DNA from: Eudromia elegans
Lineage: Eukaryota; Chordata; Aves; Tinamiformes; Tinamidae
Direction of reading: 5' to 3'
NCBI GenBank assembly: GCA_003342815.1
Contig: PTEX01000120.1
Location: 1,441,330 to 1,505,329, forward strand
DNA: 64,000 nt
In this document: one piece after another, positions 27,590 through 41,904 of the stretch
How positions within the stretch are numbered: the first letter of the stretch is position 1
Layout of the letters: every line of letters begins with the position of its first letter
Program-made: the position numbers and the translations under genes
Notes under the pieces: generated by a model
Seen by the model: the letters and a program-made list of their open reading frames with translations, nothing else
The model's database searches: none
What the model was told of the DNA's origin: nothing

Positions 27590-30500
27590 AAAAAAAAAGT
27601 CACTGGACATGTAATGCATTTTATTTTTTTCTCAAAATATTTCACATCATTAAATGTTTATATTCCTGTATTTCCATTTTTGAAATCCATGAACCTGAAG
27701 AGGCAGATGGCTAAATGGTTTGCAGATGGTTGAAAATGATAAATAGCTATGACAAGGTTAGTAATAGTACGTTTGTTCACTGTATTAGTGCAATCTGTTT
27801 CTGCCTAGGATGCAACCTGAACTATTGAGTGAACTTAAATTAACAAAATATTTTCCTCTGCTTTTTCCTGTCACATTTCATAATTTTATTTTCAACATAA
27901 TTTATGTATAGCTGCACTAAGTGCTATTCTTTCTATCCATTATGTAGTTTCATATTAACTATGTCTTCTGTGACACCTGCTGTTTTATCTGTGGATATTA
28001 TAGGAATTTTTGGATTTTTCAGACAGATTTCTAGATTTTTCAATGCCTTGACTATATAGCACAGAACTAATAAATAAAAAAATCCATATGGCCTCACAGA
28101 TGCATACCGCAACTATCCTGCAAAACTAGTAGAAGGAAGTGCTTATGTTTTGTTTTATTTTATTCCCTTGAATTGATATGTCAGCTGCAATAACTGGGAA
28201 TGGCAAGAATGCTAGCAAAAATACATATTATGTAATTGCATTTTTAAGAGTGTATTTATTGCTTATTTTCCCTCTCCCAATTTACTCAACTGTCGTTAGG
28301 GAAAGGAAGGAGATAAAATATCGTTAGTGAGGCATAACATTGCAGCAAGGCAGGGAAAGACTACTAAAGAAACAGAGCAGAGAGGCACATGCCCTCTTCT
28401 CTTATGTAGTTAATCTTCATAGCTTCAAAGCATTTTAGCCTCTTCCTTTTGATATCTCAGTCACTGGCAAACCCTCAAGAAGTGCAAGATAGATTGTGCC
28501 CTTATATAACTGATTCAGCTTCTCATCAACATTCTTATTATTAATAAGAGCTGCCATTTATCTTTGTAAAATTATATCTGTAGTTATGTAATTATCTAAT
28601 TAGATAATCCAAATAGATAAATAATACAATTATCTAATTTATCTGTAGATTGTTCAGGGACTGTTGGTCAGGAATTACGGTTTCGCTGCTCTATGCCATG
28701 TGCTTAGCCAACCTTTACCAAATATTCCTGCTTTTTAACATTGTGTCCCATGATACTTATTTAGCCTGTTAGCATCTTTGCACTTCAAATGCCTACATGT
28801 TTCATCATGACAGAATGACCACTAGAAATTTTCTTTGAGAATACATTTTTTTTCCACCTGTCCCTCCTTTCTACATGCTCCCTCTCCACTGCCTCTCTTC
28901 ACTTCAGGGATATCCATCCATTCTTTGATGCTCCTATTTGTCATACAGAGGTGATAAAGTAACATTTGTGACAAACACAAGTGTTTCTATGTCCTTTTAA
29001 TAACTTTTTGACTGGACTTATTTCATTTAAAAATATAAGAACCTATTTCAAAGTTTTGTGTTCAGGAATAATTTTGTTTCCCATTACACTGGACATTTTT
29101 CTCCTTATTCATTCTGAAAACCCCTGCTCATTGCCATGGTTGGTAATTTTCTACCCTTTGACATCCCAGAGTACTCATTTGTGCCTTTTAGAAGGCATGT
29201 GTTCAAGATGGATTTCCTTTTAGCCATCTGGTGAATTCCATATAATATGCACAAATTAATGAGAGAATCAAGCACCCCCCAATAATCATTATGTCAATTT
29301 CATAGAGAATAGTCTTCTTTCCCCTATTCTTTTCAGCCTTCTTGATGCCAGTTGGTCCTGTGTTTATCATTGCTTGCAAGCTTACTTCAGACTTTTACGT
29401 TTGTCTCCTATTGTCAGATATGTGTTATAAAACCTGCCATTAACAGTGTCTTTTAGTCACTGACATAATCTGCTGTGCCATTGCACTTGATACGTTAAAA
29501 AATATGCTGTTTATTGTAGGCAAAAATAGACCTTATTCAAGAGACATGCCCAGGTCAGTTATTTGTAGTTGTTCTTGTACTCAATACAAAAGTAATTAAC
29601 ATCAGGTTTTTATTGTCTAAAGACAATCATGAAAGTAGAATTGTCAACAGTCAAGTTAAAGGTTAAATTAAATATGCTGTTTAAATAGTGAAAAAAATTA
29701 AAGAAGTTGCTGAATTTCAATCTATAAACTGGATTGCCCTCTGGGTTCACCTGTGGGATACAAGGAACTCAAATGTAGGTCACAAAGCATATTTTATTTA
29801 AAGTTTCAGAACTTTACATTCACAAATATCTGTACCTATTGCCTTGTTGTCCAAACCTTGAAAAAGGATTTTCCAGATTTATCATTAAAATTATTTTTGC
29901 ACTATGTGTGGTCTGTCTTGTGTTTCAGATTAGAAAACTAACAGAAAGATTTTACAAGAATTATTACTTCATATATGATATTACAAACCATATAAAAGTT
30001 CATAAAAGTTAAGGTTTTTGAAAAAGTGAAGAGATGCCAATAGCTTTTCTAAACAACAGACCAACACAGCCCTATACATTCAGTCCTGCACAACAATGCT
30101 GAGCCGTGTTTTACCTACATTCTGAAGGCACACTAATCAAGGTAACTTTATTTCCTTAAATTTCCCTATCCATTTCCTCAGAATGATTATCAGTAAGAGT
30201 GGACACTACATGTCCTAGAAAGTATTTTGATGATGAGGTAAAATGAGGTACTGTTTGCTAATCCTTAGCTGCCAAAGCTGAGAGAAGCTTGGAGAAATTC
30301 TAAAAAAAAGATACAAGATAGGAAATTAGAACTAGTTGTATTTGAAGTTTCCCTTTACATCTGAAAGAGGATAGAGGACAGGGCTGGTTTTAACTGTGTT
30401 TCTAATTCTTCAACTGTTTTGCTAGAAGCCAGCTATTTTTTACTTTTAGACTGTCTAAGTATTTAAAATGACCTCAAGAGAATTTCAAAAGTGTTGTTAC

Positions 30501-33500
30501 AAAATGCAACCAATTTTACTGAGCTTATAAACCCAAATAAATTGGTACTGCAGGCTAACCTGCCAGTAGACTGCTAAGGCATGTATGGAAATCTTAGGAA
30601 ATGCAGACTGCTCCTCATTAAGTTGAAGGTTTTACTCTGGCATCAGAGTGAGGCAGGATCCCACTGTATTTTGACAAGTGATATGAAGCAGAGATATGAT
30701 GACTCTTTTTCAGGAAGTAGTGTATACTGTCTCACTCATGTACTGTTATTCAGCACTTAAAATTAAAAGGTACATTAATTGTATAGCAGATATGCAATCT
30801 GGAGAGCAATATGAAAGATTTCACCTGACAATATGGAAAGTTTAAAAGAATTCATGTGGGTGTTTTGGCTGATATTTAGCCAATAAAAGAATGATTTGCC
30901 ATTAATTAAATCTTTATGTCTGTCTTTATTCCCACTTGCCTGCAGCTGGAGTCACAGCAAGAGAGGATATTATTTACAGAACAAAAATCTATCAGTGCAG
31001 TTCATTGAAACATATTTATAAAATATTTTTGAATTATGGGCTATTTTGTTTGACCAACCTCATTATGGATGGACAGAGAATTTAATTTAATAATAACCTT
31101 GGAGAAAGTCTGCACAACACTATAGAGAGAGAACTATGTAAAACATTAGAAGAACATGTACACAGGGCTACCTAAAGGACTGAAAATCTTACAATTAGAT
31201 GACATGTATTATAAGTAGATGATAAAAACTATATAGTCTAGGTATAAACATTTTGATCACTATAAAAACTTAAACAGACGTGATTTAATTACTGAGGCTT
31301 CAGAGAAAATAATATCTTATTGAACTTTTCCTCAACTGCATAAAAGCATATGTGCCTCAAAGTCTTAAACCGAATTGGTTTGGCACATTTTAAAATACAT
31401 AAGCTGTCATTTCTCTCATTGTCTGGGACAGGATATGCCTGAATTAGAAATTTTTATGGGATGAAGAAGCAAATAGAAGTACTGATAAACCTGTAGGCAT
31501 ACTCCTTTGTTGCTTAATCTCTGGTACAGTTTCATCCTAGGCCAGCTAACACTCCCACAGTTCAGGGATACTTTAGGAGGTAAGTTGATCATGAACCATT
31601 CCCAAAAGATATTGCAGAAAAGACTGATTATCTGATAATCTGGCCTTATTTTACATATAATAAAATGAATTGTGCCCGAATCCTCTCCTGAGACGGCTGT
31701 TCATTGAGGGATCAGTGACCCAAGTCATAGCAATTCTGAGCGGCACAGGCCAATTCTGCGCTGAGCTATACTGCACAGAAACCTTGTCTTTCAGACTTAT
31801 GCTGTGCCCATGTATCCCTTGGCCACTGGGTGAAACTTTCACAAATAACAGTAACAAAGGAGCCTGCAGACAACTCCCAAATGGTACCAGCAAATACCCC
31901 ACCTACCTCTGGGGAGAAAGAGAAATTGGGCAGTCTCGTGCGAATACTCCTTTCTTGACAATGGTGAGTTGTTTACTCCTAAGGAAACTCTAAGAACTTT
32001 AAAAAACATAGTGCCAGTGGATCTCTCCATGGACAGGAGTGAGCCATGACCTGGTCAGATGTCCCTCCAATGCTGTGTGGCTTAGGGTTCCCAGAAACTG
32101 AAAGGATGTGAGATCACCTGTCCTCTTTTCCTTTTAGTGCTATACTCTAATCAGTATCTTGTAGAGCCTGAGTGATTTTCTCCCTGAGTGAGCCCTAGCA
32201 CGTGCATCAACCCAGTTCAGATGTAGATGCTTACATTTGGTCAGCATAAACCCTGACATCTCTACAGCAATACATATGTCCACATTAATGCTTTGAAAGT
32301 TGCAGGCTTTTGACTGAAAGTTAATGAGTAATTTTGTGTTATATGGTTCTATGTTAAACATCTGTTTTGGCTCATACTATAAACAGTGGTTTATTTAATT
32401 TTGTGTTCAAAGGAAGTATACTTGATATTAAATTCTTCATATTCTTTAGTCATGTACTGTAGTTAAATAACATAATTTGATCAGCAAAGCCTACTATATG
32501 CCGATTATTTATAAGATTCAATGGCTATTAATAATTCATTTACAAATTGTGAATAATAACTGCCTTGTGAGAATTATCCTACAATATTGCTCTATGAATA
32601 TGTATAGCATTATTGTAATGTTCAGCTTTCACAAGACTTGAGAGAAAGAGGATGGTACAAATAAAGCACACAGTAAGTGCTGTATTTATAAAAGGTTATT
32701 TTTGTAATTTCTATGTAAATAAACTGCTGTCCATGGAGAAAATGTGTGGAGTGAGGAAAGAGGCAGTGCAAACTATCTGCTCATAACTAGAGTCCTGGGG
32801 GGTCAAAGGCTTTTTAAAGTAATTACATCCACAGTTTCAGGGTGGCAGCCAACTCCTCCTGATGTTAATGGAAATATTCCCCTTGACTTCAGTGATGGAA
32901 TCTGTGCAAAATGGTGGTGAATTTTCCATCAGTAAAGAAATATGGGAGTAAATTTCACAGATTACAATTTGGATTTTCATTTCTTATAGCTTTTTTGAAA
33001 AGCGAGTTGGATGGTGTCTGATGACCAAGTTTAAATTTATGCATGATAAATCAGCTTGAGCTAATATCTCCATGTGCGAAGGTTTGAGTGATGAAGCTCC
33101 ACAGGAGGAAAACTGTCCTGAAAGGATAGCTAATTCTTTCTGTAGATCAGAAGGTGAACTGATCTTGAAAAGATCTCCCTTCAAAACAGCAACTTTTAAG
33201 CAGTGGTTAATAAGTAGACTGCTGCATTTAGGAACTAAATGCTGTTTGCTGCCTTCTGTCATTCAGAAGCCTGCATGCTTCTGTATTCAAAGCTGTCATT
33301 CAGCTTTGTAGCTTTAATTATTCTTGTATTGAAACTGTAATATTATTCCACAGTAATTATACTGTGAACTGAATCTCTTAGAACTACTGCATCATAGATT
33401 TTGAAGCTATCATTGTAACTTGAATTAGTTTTCCTTATCTTTCAAAGAGGAATCTCAGCTGTACATTATTTCTTCTTTAAATAATGCACTGATTTTTTGT

Positions 33501-34239
33501 GTAATCCTTGTTCAGTGAAAGGCTCTGTTTTTCGTTTGATCTAGATTTTGTCTTCACAAACAGCAATTGCTGCTTTAACTGACTTGTTATTCAGCCAGAC
33601 CTCCCTGGGCTCCATGTACCTGTCACTATTGAATATCTGTCTTTAAGGGAATCCCTGAGGTACATTTTTACTGCGGGAGAAGTGCCTCTTAAATTCAGCA
33701 CTAGAAATTTTCTGTCTCCAGTTTGTATTAGGCTTCCTATTTAATCAGAGAAGAATAAGAAAAAAGTACTTTCAAAGAGAATGCCTTCCTGTTTTCCTAT
33801 CCATTCTTTAAAAACAGAACCTTGTCAACTAATTTAGAACATACATATATTTTAAACAAAACTGAGAGGTAAAGATGGGCCAGAATATTTTGCTTGTCTG
33901 AAGTAATTTCCCTTTTCATAGAACACTTTATTCAGTATCAATAATTCCTGTTACTTAGCTCTATCAGAAAGGAAAGGCCTTTACATGTTCTTCACTTAAA
34001 ATTACTATTTGAACATGAGTACCTGTTTTAATGACATAGCTCTGAGAATTAGCATAATGTTTAATTTTTAAGCAGAGGACAAACAGAAACATAGGAGATA
34101 TTTTCTTTGACATACAATTAACTTGACCCATGCTGGAATTACGTTTCCAGTTCTGATATCTAGACCTTCAACAAAGGTTTGAAATCTGTAAAGCGAAACA
34201 GAAAAGAGTTCCAAAGGTTTAGGAAAACTTGATTACTGA

Positions 34240-34445
34240 AAAAGAACAAGATAATGCAGTGCTGGGAGGCCACTTCCTCCTGCTCCAGATGGAGCTGCCA
34301 CTGGGCTGTGATTTCTCCTGCTTCAGGGCCTGATGCTGGAACCCTCCCTCATCCAGGTGCTGGCACCACCATTGACCATGGTCTGGCTCAAATCCACCCC
34401 AATGCAGTCTCTGCACCTGCTGGCACTAAGTCCTGACAGCACTCA
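34240..34445. other. Second GC-rich islet, probably a repeat or retroposed relic
   Basis: About 200 bp (TGCTGGGAGGCCACTTCC ... CTGGCACTAAGTCCTGACAG) stand out in composition from AT-rich flanks. Short frames are open on both strands. I could not assign it to a family. Confidence 0.35.
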
Positions 34446-37400
34446 TGCATAGGACAGGGATGCACCATCCCCTAAAGCCCATATTCCATCCTATTATCCC
34501 ATCCCAAAATTAATAGAAAATTGCACACTCCCACAAATCCCCTCAGATATCCTGTAACCTTCAGGATAATCATGTTTCCCATTTCTTATGAGTGCAAATT
34601 ACCCTCTAAGCCTCTTCAGGGGGGCACGAGCAGCTTTTTCAATGTCAATTGAAATGAAATGTCAACCCCTAGATAAAGAGACTGATGCCTACCACTGTCC
34701 ACGTTACCATCTTTCCATCAACATCAGCATGTCTATGTATTTCATTTATCAATTTCCTTATTGCTTTCTATATCTTTTCTACAGAATAATAATGAGATAA
34801 CATAATAAACTGGATACTCGGTGATTCCATGTATCTTTGAAAGTTTGCCACATGCTTTGTTGAAAGTGAACAAAACTGAGTGGTTACAAATGAAAAAAAA
34901 ATCTACATTTGAAGGCTTTTTTTTTTTTTAATTTTTAATACTGTGTAGGCACATTTATCAGTCTGTTTAAAAGATGCAATTTACTTGGAGTTAATAGTGT
35001 TTCTATATGGAGAGCTTTGAGAAAGTGCTCAATTCATGTTTTGGTGAGCTTTATCTTTTTTAGAATTTCTGATGTACAATGGGCCTGATCCCATGTCTAT
35101 TGAGGTCATTAGAAGTACTATGCTATGATTTTAACTCTACCTGTATAATTTTCCATGTGAACTATTAATATTTCAGATGAAAAAGGGAAGTCTATCTTAG
35201 AAATGTCACTTCATAAAAAAAAATATTTTTAGTATTGACAGAAACACAGAATTTACCAATCTGCAAATAGTCATAACAATCTGTATTTTTTTTTGTTTCA
35301 TTTTCTCGTAAGCCTGCAATTGTCATATACTTTTTTTTTAAGGCCTTGCTAAATACTGACATGATACATTTATTCAATTTTTCAATCATTTATTTGCTTT
35401 ACAAAAAGATTTTATTCCACCTATGTTCAGACCTTGAAATACTCTCCCTTACACTTACAGTCTTCAGAAGGTGCTAAACAGGATATTGGCATCTTATTGC
35501 TTGAGACTTTTATTGCCTATCTGCATGGACAGAACTGGTTTTGGGTTTTTTTTTTTTTTCTATAATTATAATTTTACTGGAGCACTCTAATTTGAAAGAA
35601 AACAATAAATCAAAGACTGCAGTCTTTGTAAATGGAAACTTAACATACTTAACATACTACACTTTAATGCATATATCAATGTAGACTTAAGCTGTCTGAT
35701 TATTTTTAGGAACTAGGTCATCTCTTTCGTGCAGCTGTATGGATCTCCACTGAAATAACTTCACCAAAATCAAAACGATTACACCTATTTTAATCAAGAG
35801 ATACTTATAATCAGAATTATAAACCAAATCAGAATATAAACCAAAGATTGACTAAAGGAAATTCAGTTGGCTGCATCTAGGAGAGTTACACACTGAGAAA
35901 TTCTCCAGACCTTGTCTATTCATTTCCAGTTTGAACCAAGTATTTATTAATATTTAATCCATTTATTTGTATTATTCACCTCTGGGAGGATAACTTAGAC
36001 TTTTATACTGCATCTTTGGAACCTTTAAACACGAGCAAACCTAGAGTGAGAAGAAATATCCTGATTCTGCATATAATCTATCAAGAAGTTCCATCAAAAG
36101 GTAACTGGGGTTATGCATGTTAAGAAATGGTACGCTTGAATACACAATTTTCAAAGTTTTGAATAGAGAGGATTTTTGAAAGGAAGTTTTGAATTCAGTT
36201 CTTGTGTGTGATGTATATCATCATATAATCCTTGTAGTCATTATGTTAATTTCTCATTGTCCCTCTCCAAGAATTTATGAGAATGAAGCTTGAACTTAAA
36301 AATTTTCTACATCTTATTAGCAAAGCAACAGTCTAAATGCCCTCCAGAATGATTGGAATCCTAGTTCTTAGAAAAATGAGTGAGTGTTTAGCTTTTACTG
36401 AGTACAACTTACTTAAATGTTATTGATATTATTGATTTCTTTCTATATTCCTTTTTAATCTCTTTTGCTCATTTAATTTATTTGAATGACTATTATATTC
36501 TAATGTTAATTGTTAACTATTGTTAACTATTATGTTGAATGCTAAACTCTTTTTTTACTCTTGGAAGTAGCTTGCTTTGTTCAGTTGCTAATGTATGAAG
36601 TGTTTAAGTTACAAATGTATATTTCAAGTTCGGTGGCTTAGTAAGTAATTTAGTTGTTATTAATTGATTCATTCATTATGTGTGAGCAGAGAATAATAAG
36701 TTTCCAAGAACATGGCACATTAGTACACAAAGCAACAGGAAGTTAATTACTGGCCATTTTGCTGCAAGGTTAAACATTTTATTTTAAATTATTTTTTAAA
36801 ATACCCTAGAAATTTACTAAGAATGTGCACTATTCAGTAATACCCATCAGAAACCTATTTAAATACCTAACTGAAGCATATTTATGTACTGTCAGCAAAT
36901 GCAGAGCCATTTTGTTATGGCAGAGGCATTTATTTTAAGAAGTTTAGCAGTGTAACATTTTGAAAAACTTTTCCAAAATGCTGTTTTTATGCCCTTACGC
37001 ACACAAATTAATTAGTCACTGATCAGACCATAGTGAGATTACTTTAGGGAACAGTACTATTTAACAGACTAAAAAGATATACCTGTTCTGTCTCCAACAT
37101 CTCTTAAGGTTCTGTGAGCCTTGAAGTCCTTACGCAGAAGATGTATGTCTGTTAAATCTTTTGTCAACTGTCTCAACAGTTCCTTGAACATATTGCAATT
37201 TCACTCTTCCTTGTTGAGTCTTAAGTCAGTAAGAAACTACATGCTGCTATTTTCTATGCTCATTCCAAGTCTCTACAGGAAAAGTCTTTCCAGTCCCTAG
37301 AGAGGTCTACCCTTTTTCCCTAAACACATTTCTTCTCTAGTTACTATTTAAAAACTCATTTTGCTAGATTGACAGATTTACAGTAAAAATTGTATCGCTA

Positions 37401-38884
37401 TGTTAGTAGCCTATCAATATTATTTAGTATCCCAGAAACCTGTGAGCCATCTGCAACCTTCTTCAGAAATATTTAACAATATCATTTAAATAAGAAATGA
37501 ACTGTAACAGTATGGACCCTTAATTCCCTATTTCCTCAAATTATTTCAGTTGGGGCAGGTAAATCCTAAAAATTGCAGACAAATCCTTAGCACTTCCTAT
37601 TAGAGATGCTGTATAAGCACAGTCTGGAGAATTTCCATGAAATTATTATCTACAGTGTGTAACACAACATTGTTTCTTCATATAATTAATGAGCTAATTA
37701 ATAATATGAATAATTCTTACCTAAAATAAGAGCCATTCTCTCTGCCCCCACCCCCTTCAAAATTCCCCACTGAAATACTAAAACTAACAAGAATGTTCTC
37801 TAAATCTTGTTGGATGCCCTTTATGTTGAACAAACAATTAACCTGCAGAAGCCTTTGTTTTAAAATAATCACTGGTTTCATAGGTTGTTCAAGACAGGCC
37901 AGGAAAAATATGATAAAAAAGACACTTGCTTTCAAGACGATTCTCTTAAGTTTTACTTTTAAGTTACTCTTAAGAAGTGTCCATCCAGAAACCTGTAAGT
38001 AGTGCCAATGTAGATGATACATAATTCAGCATTGTGGTGTTCTGATAGCTATTTGCAGCTCTACATGAGTTTGTGATTTGCTCTAAATATAAATTATCTA
38101 CCCAATATTAAACATTGATTATCATAAAACTGGCCCATAATTGCCATAGTTGTTTAAGCAAACAGAGGAATAATAATAGCAAAACTCATAGCTCACTATT
38201 TTAATCTTTCCAAAAGGTAGATCAAATATGTGAAATCTCAAATTAGTCAGTAATCAATTTTGTTATCATTCTTTAGCCCACTGAGCATGTTGGACTCCAG
38301 CCAATCATTTTGGTATGAAAACTGAGAAAATAGGAATTCTAAAACCTTAGAACCTACTATTTAAAAAATGGTCCAAATTTCACTGCAATTCTAGAATTTC
38401 TTTGTCAGCTGCAAGAGGATGACACCAGATTTCTGTAGCTGGATTTGGTCCAGTGAAGAAAACAGTATAAATATGCCAAACCTGTTGTTCTCTTTATTCT
38501 TGCTGATGATCTGTTTGGATTTTTCAGGATATAGAAGGAGGAAGAAGAATCTGCAAAGATTGATTTGTAGCAGGCTTATTTATTTAATGGGGAAACATTA
38601 GTGTTCCAATATATATGGAAGATAGGGCAATAAAAAAAGCATATTTCCATGAAGAAGCAGCCCTTACTGGTAATAAGCAGTTCTTTTTATGAATCAGAAA
38701 AAAAAAAATGTGTGGAAAAATGTTTTAAAAAAATACCTTCTGATCTACTTAATTGACGTAGCATAGCGAAAAAATATCGTATACTTATCTCAATGTGAAT
38801 CTTTAATGCAATATTCTATGAGTCCTTGATTAATATATTTCCTTATTTCTCAAGTATTCAAATATCTTCACAGTAATAATTCTA

Positions 38885-39230
38885 ATGATCTCTACTTTCG
38901 GTGTTCGCAGTTCAGGTCCATGGTGCCTTTCCCTGCAGTTGCTCAGGCCCCTGCAGCTGGGTGCTCCAAGAGCCTGCAGGAGCAAGGACAGTTGTGGCAT
39001 GGGGGTGTGGGCACCGCTGTGGGGTTGGGAATGGGACCGTTGCTGTGCAGGAACAGGGATGCAATGGAGTGGGAGCCAGCGCTGCTGCAGCATCGTGGAG
39101 AAATGACACACGAAATGACACACGGTCTCAACGATGCTGAGATGGGGATGAGCTAGGGCTGGGGGAGCTGTTCAGATGCTGCCTGCAGATGGTTCACACT
39201 GTTTGATCAGCAAAGCCACCAGGTGCTTGC
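38885..39230. other. GC-rich islet of unknown origin in AT-rich DNA
   Basis: About 350 bp are markedly richer in G, C and CpG than their surroundings, with open stretches of 60-97 codons in five frames. Such multi-frame openness reflects high GC and a lack of TA-rich stops. No protein family was recognised and no poly(A) tail or terminal repeats were seen. It could be an old retroposed fragment, a repeat or a small regulatory island. Confidence 0.45.
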
Positions 39231-39279
39231 AAGCAATTTGTTTTTGTCTTTGATATCTGTCCAGGAGAATATCTACTTT

Positions 39280-39303
39280 ATATATATATATATATATATA
39301 TTT
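39280..39303 (+). repeat. (TA)n microsatellite
   Basis: About 11 TA dinucleotides in a row. Similar shorter AT/TA runs occur at about 3267-3287, 12841-12855, 41115-41134 and 55618-55632. Confidence 0.9.
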
Positions 39304-41681
39304 AAGAAATAAAAGCTATTTCTGTACAAATAAAGGCTATACATGCTATTTTATTCTCTATTTACTGCATATTTTTACAAGTATGAGGACACAAATTAAT
39401 TTATAGAGTATCTTTTTTAAGGGAAAGAAAAAAAAAAAGACGTCTATGGACCTGTCAGCATTTTTTTTTCCTACTTACGATATATTTTTAGTACAAACAT
39501 TCCACATTCCAAACAAATTTTCTTTATCATTTAATGAATCTCACTCTTGGAGAGAGTTTCTTGAATACACAATTTGCAGTAATCTCAACTCTCATAACAT
39601 CACACTAATTATTCCTCTATTTCAAAATCAAATCACTCACAACATCTATTCCTATATTCTTCTATCATCCCATTATTTTTATCTTTATTTTTATCCTCAT
39701 TTTTATTTTTCCTCTGTCTCCTCCAGCTTGCTGAATTTTCCATTTTTTGCCAGAAAAGAATACAAAGAATACTAAATGAACATGAGAGATTGCACTTCTG
39801 TTAACTAAGGTGGGACACTTTTTTGTGCAGCTAGATCTTTTTTCTTGGTGATTTTCTACAGCAAACCTTTTATTTGGTAGTTTTATCTCATTTCTTCACA
39901 CAACTTTTCCTCTAATCTTATAAAATGCTGTGAGTAGCTGGCACCTGTCCTGTTCTGCACTGCACATCAAATCTTTATTGAAGTTGAGAGGAACTGAGAT
40001 AGTGTCAAGCATGTTTATAACCTGAAGGATTACACCTACACAAGGTAAAACAAAAGAAGGTCCCTGTTTTCTCAGAAAAGATGACTCAGAGAGGGAAGAT
40101 TAAAAAAAATAAAAATACACGTGCAGAAATGCACAGACAAACTCTGTCTGTCATGTTTGAACTTCTGATTCAGAAGCAAGAGCTCCAGTGGTTGGCCATC
40201 ATGGATCTTTGAATCACTTCTACAGAAAAGCAACATATACTACAGTTCTTTATCTCCTTTTTTTTTTTTCCTAACAGCAGAATTAATGTATATGAGTTAA
40301 TTGTATTAGAATTAAATTAAATTAGAATTATATATATATTAGTAAATATATTTATATTTGAGTTCTGAAAACTATATATATTTATACATACATATGTTTA
40401 AGTCTAACAGGGATTATATAGCATGTTCAGTGCAACAGAGAACTGACTGATAGAGACTGTGTAAACATTTTCACAAAATCATTTTTCATTCAGAATTTGC
40501 TCTTTTGTCAAAACAGAAATATTTGATAGACACAGTTTATTGTCAACACAATTCCACCAGAAAACTGTCAGCTTTATTTAGTACATGTAGATTCTTAGTT
40601 TCCACACTCTGAAATGGGGACGCTGGAGGTATTTGTGGACAGTGGATGTTCCCAGGAGCTTATGACAAAAAAAGTAGCTGGACACATTCCACATAGTGGA
40701 TAACTCTAAAAGGCTCTGAATTTTCAATATCTTCCACAGAATGGAATGAACTATTTTCTAAGTCACTTTCAGGGAACTTTCCATTGGTAGGAAACAGATA
40801 TGATTATCTGCTCCCATTTGGGATCGTGTATCACTTACTTACAAATGCCATATGGACCTCCCAGAGTTCTGAAGTATTGCTCATATTGCTTAGAACAGAT
40901 GTATTACCTGTTCATTCTTTAATATTCCCAGCAGAATTTAGCTGATATTATTTTTCAATCTTTTTTCTTTTTTTTTTTTTTTCATCTTTTGTTCTTGCTG
41001 AGGAAGCAGCAGTTATCGGCACTGTAAAGATGTTAATATTTTATCATTGACCACCATATTCTGCCAGTCTTGAATAAAGAGGAAAACAATTTTTCATCTG
41101 TTTTCTGAACAGATATGTATATATATATATATATGAAATAAAAATAAGTCTGGCAGTACATTAAAAATAATATAATAATATTTCAGTACATTTCTGTTGT
41201 GCACGTGAGTAAAGCTCAGGTATGTTGCCGTGTTCTCAAATCAAACCTGAGGTGACAAAATAGACCTGGTAAGGTCAGATCTAGCCACTCCACATAAGCA
41301 GATACCCATACAAGTTAACAAGAACCGTTAATAGGGACTAGTATATAGATAGTTATTTTAGTATGGTCGGATGAAAATGTGTCATTTTTTAAAATGGAGA
41401 CATGTTCTTTTTCATGTTTACAATACCATGAAATACTGTAGCAGCTATAAGGGACCACAAGTGATCTCAAAAGCAATGTCTTTAATTGTACTAAAGCATA
41501 GTCCACTAGTATCTAGTCTGAAAATTCTTAGAAAGTCTTTGTAAGTATGATGCTTTTTATGATTGGGTTAATTGCATGCCTTTATATTAATATGAATGTC
41601 ATTAGATATAGCATTTTCTCTACTGTTCGGCCTGCATCTGTATAATGAGGTAATTTCTAATTCTACTTAACAATTTTTGTA

Positions 41682-41687
41682 CCATAT
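41682..41687. repeat. Target-site duplication CCATAT, left copy
   Basis: The six bases CCATAT directly precede the TGTGGGG end of the left LTR and recur directly after the right LTR. Six-bp duplications are typical of alpha- and beta-type retroviral integration. This shows an integration event rather than a recombinant or assembled chimera. Confidence 0.93.
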
Positions 41688-41881
41688 TGTGGGGCAGCCT
41701 GCACCCCGGTGAGGGTGGCGACGGAGGAAGACTCCGGGGACAAGGCTGATGGCTCAGGTCCAACTTTATTGCGCAGCTACAATTAGCTATATAGCCCAGG
41801 GGTTGGGCGGAGAGTCAGGGGATCATCCCTGTGGGAGGTGTATCCGCTGCCAGCCAGGCCTCTGGACTGCACACTCCCACA
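41688..41881 (-). repeat. 3' LTR of the provirus (194 bp)
   Basis: In proviral sense this LTR begins TGTGGGAGTG directly after the polypurine tract and ends GCCCCACA. It carries a TATATA box at 41793-41788 and an AATAAA poly(A) signal at 41770-41765, only about 20 bp apart. U3 is therefore about 90-110 bp and R-U5 about 80 bp. At 194 bp it is short for a class II retrovirus, whose LTRs usually run from about 300 bp to over 1 kb. It matches the other LTR over its whole length. Confidence 0.95.
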
Positions 41882-41904
41882 TATTCCCCCCTTTCTTTTT
41901 TCTT
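41882..41904 (-). promoter_or_regulatory. Polypurine tract
   Basis: On the minus strand a purine stretch with a run of six G (AAAGGGGGGAATA at its end) abuts the TGTGGG start of the 3' LTR. This is the normal position and composition of the plus-strand priming site for retroviral reverse transcription. Confidence 0.92.

Larger units (their letters stand above)
27590..41681. other. Intergenic DNA without a recognisable gene
   Basis: AT-rich sequence with GC-rich islets at 34240-34445 and 38885-39230, a moderately GC-rich stretch near 31660-32030, an 18-bp perfect palindrome at 28591-28608 and several TA runs. No exon with convincing coding features was found on either strand. Confidence 0.65.

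Noticed and set aside
38830..39156. Six overlapping open frames of 60-97 codons
   Set aside because: Simultaneous openness in five frames reflects local GC richness. No single frame shows protein-like features.
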